Source of the DNA: a bacterium
Lineage (GTDB): Bacteria; CBDUZB01; JAGLHV01
Length of the DNA stretch: 5,077 bases
Direction of reading: 5' to 3'
Assembly (NCBI GenBank): GCA_023143305.1
Contig: JAGLHV010000119.1
Coordinates: 1 to 5,077 of the forward strand
Part shown: positions 1 to 5,077 of the stretch, piece by piece
How positions within the stretch are numbered: the first letter of the stretch is position 1
Layout of the letters: every line of letters starts with the position of its first letter
Notes under the pieces: generated by a model
What the model saw: only the letters and a program-made list of their open reading frames with translations
Told to the model about the DNA's origin: nothing
Databases searched by the model: none
Made by a program: the position numbers and the translations under genes

Positions 1-3000
1 TCATTAATAATTACTCCCTGCAACCGGTAAACTTCTTGTATTTCATTAACTAAATATTCCTGAACCTCTTTATCTCCTTTTACTCTCAATATATCATGGG
101 GATTAACAGAACCATCGGTTAAAGGTTCTCCTACTCTTACCTGATCTCCTTCATAAATTACCAGATGTTTCCCATGAGGAACAAGATATTCACGAACCAG
201 TCCTGTTTCATTTTCAACTATTACTTTCATTACCCCTTTAGTAGTAACACCTAACTTTACTCTACCGTCTATTTCAGAAACAAGTGCACAATTTTTAGGT
301 TTACGGGCTTCAAATAATTCAGCCACCCGGGGTAATCCCCCGGTAATATCCCTGGTCTTAGATACTTCCTGGGGAATTTTGGCCAAAACATCACCGGGAA
401 ACACCTCATGTCCATCATAGACATCAATATGCGTATCTACCGGTAAAGGATAAGAAACCAGTTCTTTCTTCTTTTTATTTATAACAGCAATTCGAGGCTG
501 AAGTTTTTCTGTTTTATAACTGATAATTACTCTTTCTTCCAAACCTGTAATTCTATTTATTTCTTTATGAACGGTTATTCCTTCTACAATATCTATTAAT
601 TTTATTTTTCCCTCAAATTCAGAAATAATGGGTAAACTATAGGGATCCCATTCTGCAATTAATTCTCCTTTTTTTACATCTTTCCCTTCTTTTACCTTTA
701 ACTTCGATCCATAAGGAACATAATAGCTTTCTTTTTCTTTCCCACTGCTGCCGGTTTTTCTAATAATTATCTCACCATTACGGCTAACAACCACCCATTG
801 TCCTTCTTTGTTTTTTATACTTTTAATATTGGAAAACTTTAATTTTCCTTCTTTCTTGGCCTGCACAGAAGAACGTAAAATAATCCGGCTAGCCGTACCC
901 CCTATATGAAAAGTCCGTAAAGTAAGTTGCGTCCCCGGCTCTCCGATAGATTGAGCAGCAATAATTCCAACTGCTTCCCCTATCTCTACTTTCCTTCCCG
1001 TTGCCAAATTTACTCCATAACATTTAACACAAACACCCTGTTTTGTTTCACAGGTTAAAACAGAACGAATTCTTATCTTTTCAATCCCTGCTTTTTCAAT
1101 TTCTTTAGCTTTTTCTTCACTAATTATCTCCCCGACAGAAATAATTATTTCATCGGTTAGAAGATTCACTACATTATCTAAACTTACTCTGCCCAATATT
1201 CTTTCCGCTAAAGACTCTATGATTTCATCCCCTTCTTTTAAAGACCCCACTTTTATTCCATTTAGAGTTCCACAATCCTCAACATTTATTACTACATCAT
1301 GAGCAACATCTATTAATCTACGGGTTAAATAACCTGCATCCGCTGTTTTTAAAGCTGTATCAGCTAATCCTTTTCTTACTCCGTGGGTAGAAATGAAATA
1401 CTCTAAAACGGTTAACCCCTCCCTGAAATTAGCCACAATAGGTGATTCTATAATCTCACCTATTTGCCCGGTAATTTTCTTTTGTGGTTTAGCCATTAAA
1501 CCTCTCATCCCGGCTAATTGTCTAATCTGCTGCCTACTTCCCCTCGCTCCTGAATCAGCCATCATATAAATGGGATTAAACTTGGGCACATCATGCCTAT
1601 AGTCTTCTTCCTCTTCTTTTCTTAACCCATCAAACATAATATTAGAAATTTTATCAGTGATATGAGTCCAAATATCAATTACTTTGTTATATCGTTCCGT
1701 ATCAGTAATAAAACCCCTTTTATATTGCACTTCGATTTCTTTTACTTCCTTTCTAGCTTTACTAATTATTTCATCTTTAATTTTTGGTGTCTTCATATCT
1801 CGCAAAGAAATGGATATTCCAGCTAAAGTCGCATACTTATAACCAATCTTCTTTATATCATCCAATAATAAGGTTGTTTTGTACGGACCTAATTTTTTAA
1901 AACAAAGTTCTACCAATTGCCCCAGATCTTTTTTCTTAACAATTTTATTCATAAATTCCATTTCAGATGGAACAACTTCATTAAAAATAACCCGGCCTAC
2001 AGTTGTTTCTATTAATTCACCGGAAGAAAACCGAATTTTTACTTTAGCATGTAAATTTACCTCTTCATGATTATAAGCAATTAAAGATTCTTCCTTTGAA
2101 GCAAATATTTTCCCTTCCCCTTTATCTTTCTTTTTTTCTTTGGTTAAATAACAACACCCTAAAACCATATCCTGAGAAGGCGTTACAATGGGTTTTCCGT
2201 TAGAAGGGGATAAAATATTATTATTGGCCATCATCAAAACCCTGCATTCCATCTGCGATTCTAAAGATAAAGGAACATGTACTGCCATTTGATCTCCATC
2301 GAAATCAGCATTAAATGCCGTACAGACAAGAGGATGTAATTGTATTGATTTTCCTTCAATCAATACCGGTTCAAAAGCCTGAATTCCCAAACGATGAAGC
2401 GTAGGCGCACGGTTTAAAAGTATAGGGTGATTTTTGGTCACTTCTTCCAAAATATCCCATACTTCCGGCCTGACCCGTTCCAACATTTTTTTAGCCCCTT
2501 TCAGCGAAGAAGCAAAACCTTTTCCTAATAATTCTTTAAGAATAAACGGTTTAAAAAGTTCCAAAGCCATTTCTTTAGGTAAACCACACTGACCAATCTT
2601 TAAATTTGGGCCAATCACCACTACCGATCTCCCTGAATAATCCACTCTTTTACCTAATAAATTCTGACGAAATCGTCCTTGTTTTCCTTTAAGAACATCA
2701 GACAACGATTTTAAAGGACGTCCTCCAGCACCCGTAACTACTTTTCTTCTTGCTCCATTTTCAAATAAAACATCTACTGCCTCCTGTAATAATCTTTTTT
2801 CATTAAAAATCATTACTTCCGGAGCTTTCAAATTTTCAATAAGTTTTAATCGGTTATTACGATTTACAATTCTACGATATAAATCATTCAAATCAGAAGA
2901 AGCAAAACGCCCCCCTTCCAAAGGAACCAAAGGACGCAAATCAGGAGGAATAACAGGAATAGAGGTTAAAACCATCCACTCCGGCTTATTTCCCGATTTA

Positions 3001-3683
3001 ACAAATCCATCAACTACTCTTAACTGCTTAACTAAACGATTTCTTGCTGCTTCGGATTTATCGCTTTTAATTTTAATTCTTAATTCTTTAGATAATTTAT
3101 TTACATCCAATTTAGATAATAATTCCTTAATTGCTTTAGCCCCAATTCCTACCCGAAATTTATTACCAAATTCCTGTTTGTTTTTTTGAAATTCTTCTTC
3201 ACTTAAAAGCTGTCCTTTCTTTAAGGAAGTGGACCCGGGATCAATAACAACATAATTAGCATAATAAACTACTCTTTCTACTTCCCCTAATTTCATATTT
3301 AATAAAACACCTATCCGTGAAGGTGATTTTCTTAAAAACCAGATGTGAGTCACCGGTGCAGCCAACTCAATATGACCCATCCGTTCTCTTCTTACTTTAG
3401 ACTCGGTAACTTCCACCCCACATCTATCACAAATTACTCCTTTATGTTTTATCCACTTATATTTCCCACAATTGCACTCCCAATCCCGTACAGGACCAAA
3501 TATCCGCTCACAAAACAATCCATCCCGCTCGGGTTTAAAAGTGCGGTAATTTATAGTTTCAGGTTTCCTTACTTCTCCATAAGACCATTGTTTTATTTTT
3601 TCAGGAGAAGCAATCGATAATCTAATCGAATTAAAATCTGAAAAATTCTCTGGAACGTTTTTCTTCGTCTTTTTCCGCGACAT
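1..3683 (-). CDS. rpoC: DNA-directed RNA polymerase subunit beta' (RpoC), 3' end beyond window
   Basis: Beta' is the largest subunit of bacterial RNA polymerase; it forms the clamp and half of the active cleft and carries the catalytic Mg ion. Codons 1-1227 read open without a break and stop at the left edge, just after the conserved LQGVIIN, so the C-terminal end, probably 100 or more residues, is outside. In order: N-terminal zinc ribbon with Cys70, Cys72, Cys85 and Cys88; rudder/lid region to about 350; NADFDGD with Asp460, Asp462 and Asp464; a loop about seven residues longer than in E. coli at 734-743; bridge helix about 759-794; second zinc site Cys804, Cys878, Cys885 and Cys888; trigger loop from about 916, interrupted by an SI3 insertion at about 932-1108; then the conserved ITGGLPRV and LFEAR. 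The ATG is fixed by an in-frame TAA directly before it and an AGGGAG site 7 bases upstream. It lies 18 bases after rpoB and is surely cotranscribed with it. Identity is certain from alignment remembered across families. Confidence 0.99.
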   Translation of the reverse strand, partial: MSRKKTKKNVPENFSDFNSIRLSIASPEKIKQWSYGEVRKPETINYRTFKPERDGLFCERIFGPVRDWECNCGKYKWIKHKGVICDRCGVEVTESKVRRERMGHIELAAPVTHIWFLRKSPSRIGVLLNMKLGEVERVVYYANYVVIDPGSTSLKKGQLLSEEEFQKNKQEFGNKFRVGIGAKAIKELLSKLDVNKLSKELRIKIKSDKSEAARNRLVKQLRVVDGFVKSGNKPEWMVLTSIPVIPPDLRPLVPLEGGRFASSDLNDLYRRIVNRNNRLKLIENLKAPEVMIFNEKRLLQEAVDVLFENGARRKVVTGAGGRPLKSLSDVLKGKQGRFRQNLLGKRVDYSGRSVVVIGPNLKIGQCGLPKEMALELFKPFILKELLGKGFASSLKGAKKMLERVRPEVWDILEEVTKNHPILLNRAPTLHRLGIQAFEPVLIEGKSIQLHPLVCTAFNADFDGDQMAVHVPLSLESQMECRVLMMANNNILSPSNGKPIVTPSQDMVLGCCYLTKEKKKDKGEGKIFASKEESLIAYNHEEVNLHAKVKIRFSSGELIETTVGRVIFNEVVPSEMEFMNKIVKKKDLGQLVELCFKKLGPYKTTLLLDDIKKIGYKYATLAGISISLRDMKTPKIKDEIISKARKEVKEIEVQYKRGFITDTERYNKVIDIWTHITDKISNIMFDGLRKEEEEDYRHDVPKFNPIYMMADSGARGSRQQIRQLAGMRGLMAKPQKKITGQIGEIIESPIVANFREGLTVLEYFISTHGVRKGLADTALKTADAGYLTRRLIDVAHDVVINVEDCGTLNGIKVGSLKEGDEIIESLAERILGRVSLDNVVNLLTDEIIISVGEIISEEKAKEIEKAGIEKIRIRSVLTCETKQGVCVKCYGVNLATGRKVEIGEAVGIIAAQSIGEPGTQLTLRTFHIGGTASRIILRSSVQAKKEGKLKFSNIKSIKNKEGQWVVVSRNGEIIIRKTGSSGKEKESYYVPYGSKLKVKEGKDVKKGELIAEWDPYSLPIISEFEGKIKLIDIVEGITVHKEINRITGLEERVIISYKTEKLQPRIAVINKKKKELVSYPLPVDTHIDVYDGHEVFPGDVLAKIPQEVSKTRDITGGLPRVAELFEARKPKNCALVSEIDGRVKLGVTTKGVMKVIVENETGLVREYLVPHGKHLVIYEGDQVRVGEPLTDGSVNPHDILRVKGDKEVQEYLVNEIQEVYRLQGVIIN
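360..890 (-). other. rpoC: RpoC SI3 insertion within the trigger loop
   Basis: After the trigger-loop helix [14 protein letters not shown] (ending at residue 932), about 177 residues intervene before the conserved [11 protein letters not shown]. They align along their length with the SI3 (beta'-i6) sandwich-barrel hybrid insertion of E. coli: SSVQAK, KLSN-like [26 protein letters not shown] and ITGLEE all have counterparts there. SI3 is about 188 residues in E. coli, so this copy is about 11 residues shorter, mostly around the lysine-rich INKKKKEL (1068-1075). In E. coli SI3 influences pausing, transcript cleavage and trigger-loop folding; the same role here is inferred. Limits are approximate. 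Confidence 0.85.
1020..1274 (-). other. rpoC: RpoC second zinc-binding site
   Basis: Cys804 (in EDCGTL) and Cys878, Cys885 and Cys888 ([13 protein letters not shown]) match the second bacterial beta' zinc site, which stabilises the region between bridge helix and trigger loop. All four cysteines are present. The stretch between the first and second ligands is about as long as in E. coli. Confidence 0.92.
1302..1409 (-). other. rpoC: RpoC bridge helix
   Basis: Residues about 759-794 correspond to the bridge helix, which spans the cleft near the active site and moves during translocation (E. coli 769-804). It reads [11 protein letters not shown], then [17 protein letters not shown]. The only departure from the usual pattern that I notice is Val769, where the near-invariant Ala of HGARKG is expected. 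Limits are set by analogy with E. coli, offset ten residues here. Confidence 0.9.
2292..2312 (-). other. rpoC: RpoC catalytic Mg-binding loop NADFDGD
   Basis: This stretch encodes NADFDGD, followed by QMAVHVP. Asp460, Asp462 and Asp464 are the universally conserved residues that hold the catalytic Mg ion of RNA polymerase; they fall at the same residue numbers as in E. coli beta'. The match shows that the N-terminal half of this beta' has no large net insertion or deletion relative to E. coli. Confidence 0.97.
3420..3476 (-). other. rpoC: RpoC N-terminal zinc ribbon
   Basis: Cys70, Cys72, Cys85 and Cys88 of RpoC form the pattern CxC-x12-CxxC (CNC ... CDRC). In the RNA polymerase family this site binds one structural Zn ion in the clamp near the upstream DNA and the RNA exit channel. 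All four ligands are present, so this ribbon is intact. Confidence 0.93.
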
Positions 3684-3690
3684 TTATTTT

Positions 3691-3696
3691 CTCCCT
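3691..3696 (-). promoter_or_regulatory. Ribosome binding site of rpoC
   Basis: Read on the minus strand this is AGGGAG, a good match to the Shine-Dalgarno consensus, placed 7 bases before the rpoC ATG. It lies wholly inside the 18-base gap between the rpoB stop and the rpoC start. Together with the TAA codon immediately before the ATG in the same frame, it fixes the rpoC start. The gap is too short for a promoter or terminator, so rpoC should be translated from the rpoB transcript. Confidence 0.9.
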
Positions 3697-3701
3697 GGTT
3701 C

Positions 3702-5077
3702 TTATCTCTGTTTTGTGTCTTTTTCTTTTAACAATTCCACATTTAATCCTAAACTTTGTAATTCCTTGACCAACACCCGAAAAGATTCCGGAACCCCCGG
3801 AAAATAAGAAGTTTCTCCTTTTATAATAGACTCATACATTTTAGTTCTCCCCGGGACATCGTCACTCTTTACAGTCAAAAATTCCTGCAAGGTATAAGCT
3901 CCCCCATATCCTTCTACTGCCCACACTTCCATCTCTCCAAAACGTTGACCGCCAAACTGTGCCTTCCCACCCAAAGGTTGCCGTGTAATTAAAGAATAAG
4001 GACCTGTAGAACGGGCATGTATTTTATCCTCTACCAAATGAGCAAGTTTCAAGACATACATATACCCTATTGCAATTTTTTCTAAAAAAGGTTCTCCCGT
4101 ACGCCCATCAAAAAGACTAATTCTACAATCATCCGTAGGTAAATATTTTTCATCTACCCCTTTTTTTCTTAGTTTTTCTTTGGCTCTTTTTATTTGTTCG
4201 ATTATATCTTCTTCCCTGGCTCCGTCAAAAATAGGAGTAACCATTTCAGTATCCAAAATTTTTCCTGCCCAGCCCAACATTAGTTCTAAAATTTGCCCCA
4301 CATTCATTCGGGAAGGAACAGACAAAGGACTCAAAACGACATCCACAGGTGTCCCATCAAATAAACAAGGCATATCTTCCTCAGGTAATATCTTCGCTAT
4401 TACCCCCTTATTACCATGTCTTCCTGCCATCTTATCTCCGACCATAATTTTCCTTTTGGTTACTAAAAAAACTTTAACCAGCTTATTCACCGATATAGCT
4501 AAATCATCTCCCAATCTAATATTTTCAATTTTTCTGTTTTTTTCATTTTTTAATTCTTGTATCTGCGCTTCCGTAAAAATCTTTATCTTTTCTATTTCTG
4601 CTTTTGCTTCAGTAATATTAATAACTTTCTTTTTAATACTTCTTTCCAAATAAGCGACTTTTTTATCCCTTTGCCCCCTCAATTCAGCCACTGTTTTTTT
4701 ATATTCTTCTTCTTCCTGTTTAATCGCCTTATTTTCCTGTTTTTTACTAGTTTTTTCTTTTCGGTTAAAAACTTTAACATCAAGTACTTTTCCTGAAACA
4801 CCCGGCGGAACAGTTAAAGAGGCATCCTGAACATCTTCTGCTTTCTTCCCAAAAATAACTTTTAATAATCTTTCCTCCGGGGTTGTCTGAATCTCCCCTC
4901 TGGGAGTTACCTTCCCTACTAAAATATCACCCGGACTCACCTCTGCCCCTATTCGAATTATTCCGTCTTCATCTAAATTAGCTAAAGATTCTTCAGACAC
5001 ATTAGGTATATCTCTGGTAATTTCTTCACTTCCTACCTTAAGATCTCTAGCTTCTGTTTCAAATTCCTGAATATGAA
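3702..5077 (-). CDS. rpoB: DNA-directed RNA polymerase subunit beta (RpoB), C-terminal part, 5' end beyond window
   Basis: Beta is the second-largest core subunit and forms the other wall of the active cleft. Here 457 whole codons plus a TAA stop are visible, matching roughly the last 500 residues of the 1342-residue E. coli protein. The first visible residues ([11 protein letters not shown], then [10 protein letters not shown] and [13 protein letters not shown]) are typical internal RpoB sequence, so the frame enters from the right edge. The GTG at 5000-4998 is an internal valine, not the start. Landmarks: DILVGKVTP at about 4940; a charged helical insertion at 4515-4760; [12 protein letters not shown] at 4404-4439, with the two lysines equivalent to E. 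coli Lys1065 and Lys1073; [18 protein letters not shown] at 3918-3971; [13 protein letters not shown] at 3831-3869, which packs against beta'. The segment between [12 protein letters not shown] and TPIFDGA is short, lacking the roughly 60 extra residues E. coli has there. The rifampicin-binding region lies upstream, outside the window. The protein ends with a short basic tail (KEKDTKQR). Confidence 0.99.
   Translation of the reverse strand, partial: HIQEFETEARDLKVGSEEITRDIPNVSEESLANLDEDGIIRIGAEVSPGDILVGKVTPRGEIQTTPEERLLKVIFGKKAEDVQDASLTVPPGVSGKVLDVKVFNRKEKTSKKQENKAIKQEEEEYKKTVAELRGQRDKKVAYLERSIKKKVINITEAKAEIEKIKIFTEAQIQELKNEKNRKIENIRLGDDLAISVNKLVKVFLVTKRKIMVGDKMAGRHGNKGVIAKILPEEDMPCLFDGTPVDVVLSPLSVPSRMNVGQILELMLGWAGKILDTEMVTPIFDGAREEDIIEQIKRAKEKLRKKGVDEKYLPTDDCRISLFDGRTGEPFLEKIAIGYMYVLKLAHLVEDKIHARSTGPYSLITRQPLGGKAQFGGQRFGEMEVWAVEGYGGAYTLQEFLTVKSDDVPGRTKMYESIIKGETSYFPGVPESFRVLVKELQSLGLNVELLKEKDTKQR
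4515..4760 (-). other. rpoB: RpoB charged helical insertion at the beta-i9/SI2 position
   Basis: Between the conserved VKVFNR and the conserved [15 protein letters not shown] lie about 80 residues dominated by Lys, Glu, Gln and Ile, with no proline and a single glycine. Two helix-forming halves separated near VINIT suggest an antiparallel coiled-coil hairpin. Firmicutes have only a few residues here; E. coli has the roughly 105-residue SI2 (beta-i9) insertion with similar coiled-coil character. Its position on the polymerase surface is known from the family; the fold in this protein is inferred from composition and spacing. Confidence 0.82.

Noticed and set aside
327..343. GC-rich hairpin (6-bp stem CCGGGG/CCCCGG with a 5-base loop), striking against the AT-rich background.
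   Set aside because: It lies inside the rpoC codons for the universally conserved GGLPRV, whose Gly, Pro and Arg codons force G/C. No U-run follows on the coding strand, so it is not a terminator.
1879..2070. Plus-strand open frame of 63 codons.
   Set aside because: Antisense to a well-conserved, intact part of rpoC; no ribosome binding site worth noting and a composition expected from a shadow frame.
3345..3620. Plus-strand open frame of 91 codons.
   Set aside because: Antisense to the RpoC N-terminal zinc ribbon region. Its apparent protein is explained by the reverse complement of conserved beta' codons.
1..3683. Possible frameshift or stop in rpoC, since no stop-to-stop gene can be closed within the window.
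   Set aside because: Codon-by-codon translation gives 1227 uninterrupted codons with conserved beta' sequence to the edge. The lack of a stop is simply truncation by the window.
3684..3701. Possible promoter, terminator or extra gene between rpoB and rpoC.
   Set aside because: The gap is only 18 bases and is filled by the rpoC ribosome binding site and its spacer; there is no inverted repeat or promoter-like pair of boxes.
4180..4653. Plus-strand open frame of 157 codons with hydrophobic, membrane-like stretches.
   Set aside because: It is antisense to rpoB. The Phe/Ser/Ile-rich stretches are the complement of Lys/Glu-rich codons in the beta insertion, a usual artefact opposite charged coiled coils.
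4557..4796. Plus-strand open frame of 79 codons, very Phe-rich.
   Set aside because: Shadow of the Lys/Glu-rich rpoB insertion: AAA and GAA codons read as TTT and TTC on the other strand.
4998..5000. GTG that could be taken as a start codon for the rpoB reading frame.
   Set aside because: The frame continues upstream to the window edge with conserved RpoB sequence ([14 protein letters not shown]), so this is an internal valine.

Overview
This window is core bacterial housekeeping DNA. It holds most of the rpoBC pair, encoding the two largest subunits of RNA polymerase, both on the minus strand. Transcription runs from high to low coordinates: the 3' third of rpoB (3702-5077, entering from beyond the right edge), an 18-base gap carrying the rpoC ribosome binding site, then rpoC (3683 down to 1, leaving through the left edge before its stop). 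Apart from that gap the window is fully coding. I translated rpoC codon by codon: 1227 codons are open without a stop or frameshift, and the remaining C-terminal part, probably about 100 residues or somewhat more, lies outside.

The two products, beta and beta', form the catalytic core with alpha2 and omega. The window contains the beta' catalytic Mg-binding loop (NADFDGD), bridge helix, trigger loop and both zinc-binding sites. It also contains the beta residues that approach the nascent RNA and substrate ([12 protein letters not shown]) and the beta C-terminal region that packs on beta'. All key residues I could check are present, so both genes look functional.

The organism is a bacterium with AT-rich DNA; its proteins are rich in Lys, Glu and Ile. 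Beta' carries the trigger-loop insertion SI3 in a form that aligns along its whole length with the Escherichia coli one. Beta carries a roughly 80-residue charged helical insertion at the beta-i9/SI2 position. Firmicutes and Actinobacteria lack this arrangement, and beta' has no large N-terminal insertion of the Thermus/Thermotoga type. This points to a diderm, non-Firmicutes lineage, possibly a less-studied anaerobic or candidate phylum. I cannot name it from this sequence.

I found no mobile element, CRISPR array, tRNA, rRNA, riboswitch, promoter or terminator, and no evidence for an undescribed system. The points worth a second look are lineage-specific variations within the polymerase: the beta coiled-coil insertion, a longer loop just before the bridge helix, an Ala-to-Val change at the bridge-helix N-terminus, the SI3 form, and the same-frame rpoB-rpoC junction.
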